Shown here: piece after piece, positions 28,989 to 38,312 of the stretch
Position numbering within the stretch: the stretch's first letter is position 1
Layout: each line of letters starts with the position of its first letter
DNA from: Enterococcus sp. BWB1-3
GTDB lineage: Bacteria; Bacillota; Bacilli; Lactobacillales; Enterococcaceae
Assembly (NCBI RefSeq): GCF_016745275.1
Contig: NZ_JADOEP010000012.1
Coordinates: 32,993 to 96,992, forward strand
DNA: 64,000 nt
Direction: 5' to 3'
Translations under genes and position numbers: made by a program
The notes under the pieces: generated by a model
The model's database searches: none
The model's input: the letters and a program-made list of their open reading frames with translations, nothing else
What the model was told of the DNA's origin: nothing

Positions 28989-30527
28989 ATGGATTTTATT
29001 AGACGGGCATTGTTAAGTATGAAAGCAAAGAAAGGACGGACATTACTGCTGAGCGCTGTGTTCTCAGCGATTTTAATATTTGTTTTGGCAGGGCTGACTA
29101 TTCGAAGCGCAGCCTTGACAGCAACTGAAAACGCAAAGAAAAGTGTAGGAGCAACCGTAACCTTGAGTACCAACCGAGAGAGCAGTATACGGAGAGCTGA
29201 AAGCTCTGACGGAAGCAGCGAAAGATTTGATCCGGGAAGTTTTAGCGTAACACCGGTAAATCTGGAGGATGCAGAAAAGATTGCTGCATTGGATAACGTT
29301 AAAAGCTACTCATTTATTTCTTCATCCTCTGCAGGAGCGACGGATGATATCATACCAATTTCCAGCGAAGACGAAACAACAGATTCTGCGTCAACAGAAA
29401 CAGCTGAAGGCGGCACGAACGGCTTCGGAGGCGGCGGAATGATGGGTGGAGGCGAACAGACCGGTGACGGTGCTGCAATGATGCAAAGCGATTTTCAGGT
29501 AACTGGTGTGATGGATCTATCCATGTATTCAGGATTTTCTGAGGGTACTTCCACTATTGTTGAGGGAGAGGCAATAAGTTCTGCTGATGAGGATACAAAT
29601 AATGTTGTTATTGAGCAGACATTAGCGGATGCCAATGAATTAAGTGTAGGCGACACATTTACTATTACAAGTCCTGATGACGAAGACACTACCTATGAAG
29701 TTACTGTAAAGGGAATTTTTGAAACGTCAGAAAGCGGGAGCAGCATGGGGATGATGTTCAATTTTCTGAACCCATCCAATACTTTGTACAGCTCGTATAC
29801 ATTTGCCAATACACTTAAGGGGGATGATTCAGAAGGGACAATTGATTCAGCAAGTTATAGCCTGACTGATCCTGAAAAAATGGAGGCATTTGTCGAAGAA
29901 GCAGAAGCACTGATTGATACTGACACTTTTAGTCTGCAAACGAATGATCAAATGTATCAGTCTATGCTGCAGCCATTAAATAATGTGGCAAGCTTTGCAA
30001 GAAATATTGTGATTTTGGTTGCTGTTGCAGGTGTAATTATTCTGACACTGATTGTTATGATGACAATTCGTGAAAGAAGATATGAGATTGGTGTTCTGCT
30101 TTCAATGGGTGAAGCAAGGGCAAAAGTCATTATGCAATTTTTTACTGAAATATTTGTTTGTATGTTGATTGCATTAGCAGTTGCCTCTGTTAGTGGAAAT
30201 GTTGTCGGAAATGTTGTTGGTGAACAGCTGATTCAGCAGCAGACAGAATCAAGTCAGACAGCCGCGAATGGTAATGATAATGCTCAAATGGCAGGTGGAG
30301 GTCCAGGAGGTCAACAAGGTAATATGGGCGGTGGTCCTGGCAACTTTGGAAGTCTTGGAGCAAGCTCACAGGAAGCAGCTGCACAAATTGAAGATATGGA
30401 TATTAAGGTTACTGCAGAACAAATTGCAATGCTGGCTGGAATGGGTCTGATGATCAGTTTTGGGTCAATTCTGTTATCTTCAATTGGAATTATTCGGCTG
30501 CAGCCGCGTAAAATTTTGACAACATAG
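28989..30527 (+). CDS. MacB/FtsX-type ABC transporter permease with Gly-rich loops
   Basis: 512 residues: an N-terminal helix (near 17-40), a large extracellular domain, and three C-terminal membrane segments (about 335-360, 385-410, 480-505), the MacB-type layout. The extracellular part holds two low-complexity inserts rich in Gly, Met and Gln, near 140-165 (GGGGMMGGGEQ) and 425-455 (GGPGGQQGNMGGGPGNFG). It is probably part of an exporter or mechanotransmission complex rather than an importer. The site AGGAGG precedes the ATG. Its ATPase follows after 13 bp. No two-component system lies next to it. Confidence 0.86.
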   Translation: MDFIRRALLSMKAKKGRTLLLSAVFSAILIFVLAGLTIRSAALTATENAKKSVGATVTLSTNRESSIRRAESSDGSSERFDPGSFSVTPVNLEDAEKIAALDNVKSYSFISSSSAGATDDIIPISSEDETTDSASTETAEGGTNGFGGGGMMGGGEQTGDGAAMMQSDFQVTGVMDLSMYSGFSEGTSTIVEGEAISSADEDTNNVVIEQTLADANELSVGDTFTITSPDDEDTTYEVTVKGIFETSESGSSMGMMFNFLNPSNTLYSSYTFANTLKGDDSEGTIDSASYSLTDPEKMEAFVEEAEALIDTDTFSLQTNDQMYQSMLQPLNNVASFARNIVILVAVAGVIILTLIVMMTIRERRYEIGVLLSMGEARAKVIMQFFTEIFVCMLIALAVASVSGNVVGNVVGEQLIQQQTESSQTAANGNDNAQMAGGGPGGQQGNMGGGPGNFGSLGASSQEAAAQIEDMDIKVTAEQIAMLAGMGLMISFGSILLSSIGIIRLQPRKILTT

Positions 30528-30540
30528 GAGGGGTAAATAA

Positions 30541-31230
30541 ATGTTAGAAACTAAAAATGTAGGATACTGGTACAAACAGGAAGAAGAATATTTATATAAA
30601 GATGTGGATCTGGAATTTCACAAGGGGAAGATGTACGCTATTTTAGGTGCCAGCGGATCAGGGAAAACAACTTTTCTGTCACTGATTTCAGGATTGGATG
30701 TACCAAAAACCGGAACGATTCAATACAATGGAGAATCTTTAAAAAATATTGGTTTGAGAAATTACCGCCGAAATGATGTATCGATTATTTTTCAGGCCTA
30801 TAATTTACTTCCTTATATGTCAGCATTGGAAAATGTTCTTACTGCTATGGCTATTTCAGGATTGAAAAAGGATGACAGAAGGGGCCGTGCCCTTGAACAT
30901 TTGGCTGCAGTCGGTATTGATGAAGCACTGGCAAAGAAAAATGTGACTCAATTATCCGGTGGACAGCAACAAAGGGTAGCAATTGTTCGTGCATTATGCT
31001 GTGATCATGAGCTGATTGTAGCGGATGAACCGACAGGGAATCTGGATGAAAAAACATCTGAGGACATTGTTAAACTTTTTCAAAAGGTTGCTCATGAAGA
31101 GCATAAATGTATCATTATTGTAACGCATGAACAGGATGTAGCAAATGCATGTGATACAGTGTTTGAACTGAAAAATCAGAAGTTTACCAAGAAGCGTAAA
31201 AATAAGGAAGCCAACGAAGCTGTCAGTTGA
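30541..31230 (+). CDS. ABC transporter ATP-binding protein (MacB/LolD type)
   Basis: 229 residues pairing with the permease upstream. It has Walker A GASGSGKTT, the Q-loop IFQAYNLLPYMSALENV, the signature LSGGQQQRVAIVRAL, Walker B LIVADEPTGNLD and the switch His in IIVTHEQDVA. The Lys-rich tail (KFTKKRKNKEANE) is not conserved in the family. Ribosome site AGGAGGGG. Confidence 0.9.
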   Translation: MLETKNVGYWYKQEEEYLYKDVDLEFHKGKMYAILGASGSGKTTFLSLISGLDVPKTGTIQYNGESLKNIGLRNYRRNDVSIIFQAYNLLPYMSALENVLTAMAISGLKKDDRRGRALEHLAAVGIDEALAKKNVTQLSGGQQQRVAIVRALCCDHELIVADEPTGNLDEKTSEDIVKLFQKVAHEEHKCIIIVTHEQDVANACDTVFELKNQKFTKKRKNKEANEAVS

Positions 31231-31254
31231 ACAGGCGGAACATTGGAACATCAA

Positions 31255-31300
31255 AAAGGGAGCAGGAATTTAATTATTCCAGCTTCCTTTGTTTTTTTGT
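31255..31300 (+). terminator. Terminator after the ABC pair
   Basis: AAAGGGAGCAGGAAT and ATTCCAGCTTCCTTT flank a short loop, followed by GTTTTTTTG. The stem overlaps the last codons of the converging fbp gene and may serve both strands. Confidence 0.8.
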
Positions 31301-33166
31301 CAACACTTTTTGCAGATTTAAAGCATCTTCTTTCAGCGACTGACCAATCGTTGTATCTCTAACTTTAATGCGATTGTTTTTTCGATCAATGATTTGTCTG
31401 CTGGAAACAATATCATCGCTGTTGCGAATCGCTGCTTCTTTCTTTGTAAAAGGCTTGTGTGCTGCCAGATGCATGCCATAGGAGTTTGAAATAAGTGTAT
31501 AGCCGCCAATTCCTGTAATCTTTTGGTAGGATTTAGAAAATCCGCCGTCAATGACCAGCATTTTTCCATTGGCTTTTATCGGTGCTTCACCATTCACCAC
31601 TTTTACTGGGGTATGTCCATTAATGATGCTACCCAAAGCAGGGTCAGCATCGAATTCCTTCATTAATTTCATGCAAATCTGCTCATCTTCACGCAATTTA
31701 TAATAAGGATTTTTTAACTCCGCATGTGTTTCTTTCTCTTTTAGAAAGTATCGTTCAAATGTCTTCATTGCTTTTTTTCCAAAAAGAGAGGAGCCTTCGC
31801 CGCACCAGAGATACCAGATAATATCTGTTAGTTCTTCAATTTGACTGTGTCGATTATGGTATGCAGACAGGATACATTGGTTAAAGTAGTCTAACAGCTT
31901 TTTTCCTGAATAGGTGTACTTTTTAAACTGAATTGGTTGAAACGTTCCATCTTCATTTAGCGGAATACATCCGTGAATCAGCAAATTATGATTATAATTT
32001 AAATACAGAGAGCCTTTTTCAACGAGAAATGACATGTGTTTTTCCAATAGTTTTGATTCTTTAAACTGTTGGGAGAGATCTTCCATAAGCTGATCCTCTT
32101 CATTGCTCAACTGATAAGGAAAGTCCATGTTGACTGTTTGAAAACAAGAGTTGACCGTAGAGTAGTTTTTTTGGTTCAATTTGAGGATATTTCCCTCAAG
32201 CTTGTCCAGCAAAAGGCGCCCCTCCATTTTAAAGTCAGGTCGGCGTATAATAATTTGTCCCTCAAGTTTCTGTTGAATAATGGTCATAGCCTGCTGAATT
32301 AGCATACTGTCGATTTTTTCTTCAGTGCTAAGCTGTCTGTAAGGATTGTTCTTTGGCTGGAAATGCAAATTATCTGTATAATGTTTTCTACTGAAATTGC
32401 GTAGTGACTCAAGATTTATTCCATACGAATCTTCAACCAGATCTAAATTGCCGTATCTTGCAGAGATTCTCAGAACGTTGGCAAGACAGGCTTTTGAACC
32501 ACAAAAAGCACCTAGCCAAATAATATCATGATTACCGAACTGGATATCCACAGAATGATAATTGATCAGCTTTTCCATTATTTTGTCAGGGTAGGGTCCC
32601 CGGTCGTAAATATCACCTATTACATGAAGATGGTCCACAACCAATCGCTGGATCAGCTCACAAAGAGCAGCGACAAAAAATTCAGCTTCCTGAAGATCAA
32701 TAATTTTCTCAATAATCTGTTTAAAATAGTCTTCCTTGTCAGCCTCTTCGTCGTAGGGATAGATGAGCTCTTCTAAAATATAGGCATAATTTTCCGGAAG
32801 AGCTTTGCGGACTTTCGAGCGGGTATATTTGCAGGAGCAAAAGCGTACGATGGTTAACAGCTGTTCAATTTTCTGTTGCCAGAAATCGAATGTCAGAATT
32901 TGTTCCTCTTTTAGCAAAGCAAGTTTCTCCTGAGGGTAGTAAATCAGAAAGCAGAGGGAATTGATTTCTTTATCTGTCAGTTTTTTTCCGAAAATAATCC
33001 TTACCTTCTCTTTGATACTGCCTGAACCATTTCGCAGAATGTGATCAAATGCTTCAAATTCTCCATGAAGATCGCTGACAAAATGTTCTGTCCCTTTTGG
33101 AAGATTTAAAATAGCTTCCAGATTAATAATTTCTGCTATTAATTCATTTCGTGTCAGTCTGGTCAA
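31274..33166 (-). CDS. fbp: Fructose-1,6-bisphosphatase, class III
   Basis: A gluconeogenic phosphatase of 630 residues, of the Bacillota-type class III. The metallophosphatase motifs are HFVSDLHGEFEAFDHILRNG, GDIYDRGPYPDKIME, FGNHDIIWLGAF and, near the end, INGHTPVKVVNGE and LVIDGGFSKSYQ. The start is a TTG (33166) with AAGG about 10 bases upstream. The next genes on the same strand, ppsR and ccpN, belong to the same metabolic theme but are separated from it by a repeat element. Confidence 0.93.
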   Translation of the reverse strand: MTRLTRNELIAEIINLEAILNLPKGTEHFVSDLHGEFEAFDHILRNGSGSIKEKVRIIFGKKLTDKEINSLCFLIYYPQEKLALLKEEQILTFDFWQQKIEQLLTIVRFCSCKYTRSKVRKALPENYAYILEELIYPYDEEADKEDYFKQIIEKIIDLQEAEFFVAALCELIQRLVVDHLHVIGDIYDRGPYPDKIMEKLINYHSVDIQFGNHDIIWLGAFCGSKACLANVLRISARYGNLDLVEDSYGINLESLRNFSRKHYTDNLHFQPKNNPYRQLSTEEKIDSMLIQQAMTIIQQKLEGQIIIRRPDFKMEGRLLLDKLEGNILKLNQKNYSTVNSCFQTVNMDFPYQLSNEEDQLMEDLSQQFKESKLLEKHMSFLVEKGSLYLNYNHNLLIHGCIPLNEDGTFQPIQFKKYTYSGKKLLDYFNQCILSAYHNRHSQIEELTDIIWYLWCGEGSSLFGKKAMKTFERYFLKEKETHAELKNPYYKLREDEQICMKLMKEFDADPALGSIINGHTPVKVVNGEAPIKANGKMLVIDGGFSKSYQKITGIGGYTLISNSYGMHLAAHKPFTKKEAAIRNSDDIVSSRQIIDRKNNRIKVRDTTIGQSLKEDALNLQKVLTKKQRKLE

Positions 33167-33238
33167 CTGGATACGCCTTCTTTCCTGGAAATATTTAGAG
33201 ATTTGTTTGTAAAAATTTTCTGTTTATTGGGAAAATAA

Positions 33239-33561
33239 GAGGTTGTGACTGTGACATAAGTATGTCTGACTCCGCTAAAGCCGAATAAACGGTGTTCCAA
33301 AGCCCCTCCATGCTTCGAGGATCGGAACGAAGTGAGAACCGTAGACTCAGAAAAACGGATACAGCGTAATGTTTTGTCTCGAGAATCGTTAGACTCGTAG
33401 AGACAGCAGTTCTGGAAATAAGGCGAACTATACTGAAAATATGAGTAGCTATTTTCGTATAGTCCGACTTATTGACATAAATCACTACGATTGACTCGTC
33501 AGAGTAGATGATGCATGTTACCTACCTGGTTCTTGAGGCAGAACACTTCTGTCACAACCTC
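33239..33561. repeat. MITE-like dispersed repeat, long copy A
   Basis: 323 bp bounded by GAGGTTGTGAC (33239-33249) and its reverse complement GTCACAACCTC (33551-33561). Inside, GCCGAATAAACGGTGTTCCA and CCCCTCCATGCTTCGAGGAT recur in other copies. AGAGTAGATGATGC..TGTTACCTAC is shared with the copy at 43454. No transposase is encoded, and frames inside it should not be annotated as genes. Confidence 0.8.
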
Positions 33562-33591
33562 AGGCCCTCTTTCTGTGTCTGTTTTATCTTC

Positions 33592-34407
33592 TTATATCTG
33601 GGTTTCTGTCATATTTTCAATTAATGAACAGGTTTCTTCAATTGATTTTTTATCAACATTAATGATGATTGTGTTGTATTTTTCAAAGACTTGATTCGCA
33701 TAGTTTAATTCTTCCTTGATACGATCAAAGTTTGTATAGGCGGAGTCTCCTTTAAGTCCGAGAGAGTCCAGACGTGATTTTCTGATATCTCTCAGGCTTT
33801 CCATAGAAGTTGTCAAACCGATTATTTTCTTCGGATCAATCTGGTCCAGTTCTTTTGGCAAGGCTACTTCCGGAATAAGAGGCAGATTTGCTACTTTGTG
33901 ATTTCGATTTGCCATATACATGCTTAATGGTGTTTTCGAGGTTCTGGAAACGCCAAGCAAGACATAATCGGCTTCCAGAAAGCCTTTAGAATCTTTTCCG
34001 TCATCATAGCGGACTGCAAATTCAATTGCAGCTACGCGGTTGAAATATTGTTCATTTAATTTGTGCAGTGCCCCAGGTTCCTGTAAAGGTGCGATGCCAA
34101 ATGTTCCTTCAATGATTTCACTGAGCGGGCTCATGTAATCAATAAACTGAAGTCCTGTCCTTCTGGCAAAATTATTTACGAGAGCCACAAGTTTCTTATT
34201 TACCAAGGTCGTAACAACAATTGCTTTATCATGTAATGCATCTTTTAAAATCGGCTGCAGCAAATCCTCTTCAGTAATAAAAGGGAAACGTTGAATATCT
34301 CTCATATCGATATCTGGATATTGCGCTGAAACAGCTGAAATAATTTTTTGAGCAGTTTCCCCTACAGAATCAGAGATTAAATAGATTTTTACACTGTTTT
34401 TTTCCAT
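33592..34407 (-). CDS. ppsR: PPDK regulatory kinase/phosphorylase (DUF299)
   Basis: A 271-residue bifunctional regulator that uses ADP to phosphorylate PPDK (inactivation) and phosphate to remove the group. The start KIYLISDSVGETAQKIISAV, the loop GVSRTSKTPLSMYMA (P-loop-like), and the segment IGLTTSMESLRDIRKSRL are typical. It lies behind ccpN on the same strand (15 bp) and next to ppdK, its predicted target. In B. subtilis the homologue YqfL forms the same pair with CcpN but there is no PPDK. Confidence 0.92.
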   Translation of the reverse strand: MEKNSVKIYLISDSVGETAQKIISAVSAQYPDIDMRDIQRFPFITEEDLLQPILKDALHDKAIVVTTLVNKKLVALVNNFARRTGLQFIDYMSPLSEIIEGTFGIAPLQEPGALHKLNEQYFNRVAAIEFAVRYDDGKDSKGFLEADYVLLGVSRTSKTPLSMYMANRNHKVANLPLIPEVALPKELDQIDPKKIIGLTTSMESLRDIRKSRLDSLGLKGDSAYTNFDRIKEELNYANQVFEKYNTIIINVDKKSIEETCSLIENMTETQI

Positions 34408-34422
34408 AATAGTTAAACACTC

Positions 34423-35058
34423 CTAATAATTTTCATTTTCAATATCTTTACCTGCCAGGATAAAATATTCCATTAGTTTGGTTTTTGTTAATTTGCCGAC
34501 TACTTTTCCCGGTTCTGCTTTATCAACTACCGGCAGTGTGTCCACACTGTGCTGAAGCAGAAGGTCGCCGGCTTCCAAAATAGTGTGTTCTCCGGTTATT
34601 GTAGTGATATTCGGCATTCGGGTCATTATTACCGCAACAGGTGTTTTTTCAGTATGAGGGTTGCTGATCGCTGCACGCAGTAAATCTTTTCGAGACAGCA
34701 GACCGATTAATTTTTCCTGATCATCTTTTACATAGAGCGAACCGACATCATACATAAAAAGATTGGTTACTGCATCGTAAATGGTTGTTGATTGGGGAAT
34801 CAGTAGAGGAGGAATCATGATATCCTTTACTTTTTTTCTATAGAGTTTTTCGTATAGAAGCGGTTCTACTGTCTGTCCTGTGTAAAAATAACCTACTTTT
34901 GGTCTTGCATCGAGTAGACCAGTCATTGTTAAAATAGCTAAATCGCTGCGCAGAGTAGCTCTGCTTAAGCCTAATGTTTTTGCGATTGCTTCTCCGCTGA
35001 TCGGCTCATTATTCTTTACGATTTTAATCATTTCCAGCTGTCTGGAAGTTAATTGCAT
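34423..35058 (-). CDS. ccpN: CcpN-type repressor, HTH plus CBS pair
   Basis: 211 residues: an N-terminal winged helix-turn-helix (QLEMIKIVKNNEPISGEAIAKTLGLSRATLRSD) and two CBS domains (about 80-200, with PPLLIPQSTTIYDAVTNLFMYDVGSLYV and HTILEAGDLLLQHSVDTLPVV). CcpN represses gluconeogenic genes during glycolytic growth in B. subtilis and senses nucleotides. A box matching the B. subtilis CcpN consensus lies 24 bases upstream of its start, and others lie in the divergent ppdK promoter. Ribosome site AGAGGGTAGG. Confidence 0.9.
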   Translation of the reverse strand: MQLTSRQLEMIKIVKNNEPISGEAIAKTLGLSRATLRSDLAILTMTGLLDARPKVGYFYTGQTVEPLLYEKLYRKKVKDIMIPPLLIPQSTTIYDAVTNLFMYDVGSLYVKDDQEKLIGLLSRKDLLRAAISNPHTEKTPVAVIMTRMPNITTITGEHTILEAGDLLLQHSVDTLPVVDKAEPGKVVGKLTKTKLMEYFILAGKDIENENY

Positions 35059-35081
35059 AGTTGATAACCTACCCTCTTAAA

Positions 35082-35092
35082 TGTGACATACT
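35082..35092. promoter_or_regulatory. CcpN box 1
   Basis: TGTGACATACT matches the reported B. subtilis consensus TRTGHYATAYW at every position. It lies between ccpN and ppdK, close to the ccpN start, so it may serve autoregulation as well as ppdK. Confidence 0.7.
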
Positions 35093-35153
35093 ATATATTA
35101 TATATAGGGGCATAAATAAAATCAAGTCAAATCTTCACTCGTCATAAAAACTG

Positions 35154-35182
35154 TTGACAGGGAATGTGACACACTATATAAT
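35154..35182 (+). promoter_or_regulatory. ppdK promoter
   Basis: TTGACA (35154-35159), 17 bases, then TATAAT (35177-35182): a perfect consensus promoter. A strong core promoter of this kind needs a repressor if the gene is to be conditional. CcpN box 2 fills the spacer. Confidence 0.85.
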
Positions 35183-35208
35183 TCGATTTATATCGAATGT
35201 GGCACACT
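35165..35208. promoter_or_regulatory. CcpN boxes 2 and 3 in the ppdK promoter
   Basis: TGTGACACACT (35165-35175, one mismatch to the consensus) lies between -35 and -10. TGTGGCACACT (35198-35208, two mismatches) lies just past the predicted transcription start. Their 33-bp spacing puts them on one face of the helix, about three turns apart. Confidence 0.7.
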
Positions 35209-35232
35209 ATTTGGAATAGAGGAGGATATTCA

Positions 35233-37860
35233 ATGGTTTTTGTTTACGATTTTTCAGAAGGGTCAAAAGATCAGGCTGGACTGCTGGGTGGAAAAGGGGC
35301 AAATCTGGCTGAAATGACAAGCTTGGGTTTACCTGTACCAAATGGCTTTACGATAACGACTGAAGCTTGTATTGATTACCTAAAGAATGAGCAGCATTTG
35401 CTGAATGAACTGAAAATGGAGATAGAACAGCACATTCTTTCTTTAGAAAAGAAGACAGGAAAAAAACTTGGAGATGTTGATCAGCCGCTGCTTGTTTCTG
35501 TTCGAAGCGGATCAAAATTTTCCATGCCCGGTATGATGGATACAATATTGAATTTGGGATTAAATGACGAGACAGTGGATGGATTGGCTGAAAAAACAGG
35601 AAACGGCCGCTTCGCTTATGACTGTTATCGACGTTTGCTGCAAATGTTTGGAGATGTTGTCTGGGGAATCAACAAGAATCGTTTTGAGGATCAGCTGAGT
35701 TTTTACAAAAATAAAAAAGGCTACAAAGAAGATACAGAAATGAAGGAAGAAGACTGGCGGTATTTAGTTTCTGCATACAAAGGCATTTATCAGGAAACTG
35801 TTCATAAACCGTTTCCACAGGAGCCAAAGGAGCAGCTGTTTCAATCTGTAGAAGCTGTTTTTCGCTCTTGGAATAACAAGAGAGCCAAGACATATCGGCG
35901 TTTGCATGATCTTCCTGACCATTTGGGAACAGCAGTCAATATTCAGGAAATGGTTTTTGGAAATGCGGGTTTTGAAAGCGGTACAGGTGTTGCATTTACG
36001 AGGAATCCAGCAACTGGCGAGAAGGGGATCTTTGGTGAATTCCTGCTTAATGCACAGGGTGAAGATGTGGTGGCTGGGATCAGAACACCGCAGCCGATAG
36101 CCGCATTAAAAGAATCAATGCCTTCCGTGTATGAAGAATTTAAGCAAATAGGTTCAAATCTGGAGAAGCATTATAAAGACATGCAGGATATTGAATTTAC
36201 TATTGAAAACCAGAAGTTGTATATTTTACAAACCAGAAATGGGAAACGGACTGCAAAGGCCGCTTTTCGAGTATGTATTGATTTAGTTGAAGAAGGGGTT
36301 CTTTCAAAAAAAGAAGGGCTTGAACGAATTACACCTTCCATGATTACACAGCTTCTTCATCCAGTCTTTGAACCAGCAGCACTTGAAAAAGCAATCCCAA
36401 TTGCCAAAGGGCTGCCGGCAAGTCCCGGTGCTGCCAGCGGAAATATCTATTTTACTGCTGAAACAGCGAAAGCAGCGAGTGAAAGAGGAGAAAAAGTAAT
36501 CCTTGTTCGTCAGGAAACCTCTCCGGAGGACATTGAAGGAATGGTGGTCAGTGAAGGTATCGTTACTTCAAGGGGAGGAATGACCTCTCATGCCGCAGTC
36601 GTGGCACGGGGTATGGGTGTTTGCTGCGTAGCAGGCTGTGAAGCGCTTCAAGTAGATGAGTTTTTGGAACAGATCAGCTGTAACGGGCTGACTATGAAAG
36701 CTGGGGATGTTCTTTCTGTTGATGGGACAACAGGAACCTTATACCAGGGGAATATCCCAAAGAAACAAGGGGATGAACAGCTTCTGCTGGATAAAATTCT
36801 TGAATGGGCAAAAGAGAACAGTCATCTTCTTGTCTTTGCGAATGCGGAAACACCGGAAGACATTCAAGCTGCATTAAAGCTGGGTGCAGACGGTATAGGT
36901 CTGGCAAGAACAGAGCATATGTTTTTTGGAGAAGAACGAATCAGCGAAATGAGAAAGATGATTCTGGCAGAAGACAGGAAAGGTCTGCAGGAGCCTTTGG
37001 AAAAGCTGAAAGAGTATCAGAAAAAAGATTTCAAAGAAATTTTCCGCTTAATGGAAGGCCGTTCTTGTACTATTCGCTTGCTGGACCCTCCGCTGCATGA
37101 ATTTTTACCAAAAACAGGAAAAGAAATAGAAGAGCTTGCAAAAGCAACGGGTCGGATGCCGGCACAAATCCGAAGAAAAATGGATAGTCTGGAAGAACAG
37201 AATCCGATGCTGGGGCATAGAGGCTGTCGTCTGGCGGTGACTACGCCGGAGATTTATCAAATGCAGGTTGCTGCTATCATTGAAACAGCTTTGGAATGTA
37301 ATCAGAATGAAGCATTTACTACTATTCCAGAGATTATGATCCCTTTAATCAGTACAGCTGAAGAACTGGAAATGCTGAGGAAACTATTGGAAGAAACTAT
37401 AGAGGATATTTTCAAACAGACCGGACAGAGCCTTCAATATAAGATCGGTACAATGATTGAAACACCTAGAGCCTGTTTAGTTGCAGATAAGCTTGCTCAA
37501 ACTTCGGACTTTTTCAGTTTCGGAACCAACGATCTGACGCAGCTGACTTATGGCTTCTCCAGAGATGATTCAGCGAAGTTTTTAGGTGAATATGCAGATA
37601 AAGGACTTTTAAAAGATGATCCGTTTCAGCATTTGGATGAAAATGGGGTAGGAGAGCTGATAAAAATTGCGGTATCGAATGTATGCTCTATTTCAGATAG
37701 TGCTAAAATCGGAGTTTGTGGAGAGGTAGGCGGAGATCCCAAATCTATTCGTTTTTTGAGAAAGCTACCGATTACTTATGTATCCTGCTCACCCTACAGG
37801 ATTCCGGCAGCAATTTTGACAATTGCACAGGAAGAAGCGCAGGAAACAATAAATTCTTGA
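35233..37860 (+). CDS. ppdK: Pyruvate, phosphate dikinase
   Basis: 875 residues, interconverting pyruvate + ATP + Pi and PEP + AMP + PPi. The N-terminal nucleotide-binding domain has GGKGANLAEMTSLGLPVPNG, VRSGSKFSMPGMMDTILNLG and AFTRNPATGEKG. The phospho-carrier His is in GGMTSHAAVVARGMG, and the C-terminal TIM-barrel has IMIPLI, SFGTNDLTQLTYGFSRDD and the late Cys of GVCGEVGGDP. ATG 35233 follows AGAGGAGG. With the divergent ccpN and ppsR the cell can control both its transcription and its activity. Confidence 0.96.
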   Translation: MVFVYDFSEGSKDQAGLLGGKGANLAEMTSLGLPVPNGFTITTEACIDYLKNEQHLLNELKMEIEQHILSLEKKTGKKLGDVDQPLLVSVRSGSKFSMPGMMDTILNLGLNDETVDGLAEKTGNGRFAYDCYRRLLQMFGDVVWGINKNRFEDQLSFYKNKKGYKEDTEMKEEDWRYLVSAYKGIYQETVHKPFPQEPKEQLFQSVEAVFRSWNNKRAKTYRRLHDLPDHLGTAVNIQEMVFGNAGFESGTGVAFTRNPATGEKGIFGEFLLNAQGEDVVAGIRTPQPIAALKESMPSVYEEFKQIGSNLEKHYKDMQDIEFTIENQKLYILQTRNGKRTAKAAFRVCIDLVEEGVLSKKEGLERITPSMITQLLHPVFEPAALEKAIPIAKGLPASPGAASGNIYFTAETAKAASERGEKVILVRQETSPEDIEGMVVSEGIVTSRGGMTSHAAVVARGMGVCCVAGCEALQVDEFLEQISCNGLTMKAGDVLSVDGTTGTLYQGNIPKKQGDEQLLLDKILEWAKENSHLLVFANAETPEDIQAALKLGADGIGLARTEHMFFGEERISEMRKMILAEDRKGLQEPLEKLKEYQKKDFKEIFRLMEGRSCTIRLLDPPLHEFLPKTGKEIEELAKATGRMPAQIRRKMDSLEEQNPMLGHRGCRLAVTTPEIYQMQVAAIIETALECNQNEAFTTIPEIMIPLISTAEELEMLRKLLEETIEDIFKQTGQSLQYKIGTMIETPRACLVADKLAQTSDFFSFGTNDLTQLTYGFSRDDSAKFLGEYADKGLLKDDPFQHLDENGVGELIKIAVSNVCSISDSAKIGVCGEVGGDPKSIRFLRKLPITYVSCSPYRIPAAILTIAQEEAQETINS

Positions 37861-37907
37861 GATCGTTATAAACAGTACCAAAGTAAGCGAAAATAATCAG
37901 ACGCAAC

Positions 37908-37970
37908 GCCAAATAGCCTTTCCTATTCTTATACTGAATGTATAAGATAGAAAGGTTATTTGGCTTGTTT
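37908..37970 (+). terminator. Terminator after ppdK
   Basis: GCCAAATAGCCTTTC (from 37908) and GAAAGGTTATTTGGC (ending 37964) form a long stem that continues inward with an imperfect TATCTTATA/TATAAG part. A short T-rich tail follows. Confidence 0.75.
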
Positions 37971-38059
37971 CAGGCAAGGCACAGCAATTGAAGTAGAGAA
38001 TAGCCTTTAATCGTTGGTGGAATGTGGCGTGAATATGGCAATCGCTTTTTTTTAAGATT

Positions 38060-38290
38060 AGATTTTCCTCTTCTAAAGCTGCTTTTTATTTTTGGATTTT
38101 ACGTACTTGCTTGGCTGTAAGAAGTTCACCAGACTCCATTTTAATTTCAGAATAGAGTTTGATTTATCGTGAGATGGCGGTTTGTGAAATACCATATTCT
38201 TTGCACAAGGAAGTTTGTGTTTTTCCTCCATGATACAAATTAACTAAGCTTTTTTCTGAAGTCTTCGTCGTATTTTTTGTAATTAGACAT
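38060..38290 (-). pseudogene. IS3-family orfA remnant
   Basis: Reading the minus strand from ATG 38290 gives MSNYKKYDEDFRKK, then after a frameshift SLVNLYHGGKTQTSLCKEYG, ISQTAIS R-stop, and IKMESGELLTAKQVRKIQK. This is the helix-turn-helix OrfA of an IS3-family element with at least one frameshift and one stop. No orfB or ends are seen. It abuts the truncated ABC exporter gene. Confidence 0.8.
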
Positions 38291-38312
38291 AAAATTTCTT
38301 CCTTTATCTTGG

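Noticed and set aside
33195-33485. Minus-strand 96-codon open frame
   Set aside because: It lies almost wholly within the dispersed repeat (33239-33561), has no ribosome site and parallels non-coding copies elsewhere.
37908-37964. Long inverted repeat after ppdK considered as an IS end pair
   Set aside because: The arms are adjacent, with only a short loop and a T-rich tail, which fits the ppdK terminator better.
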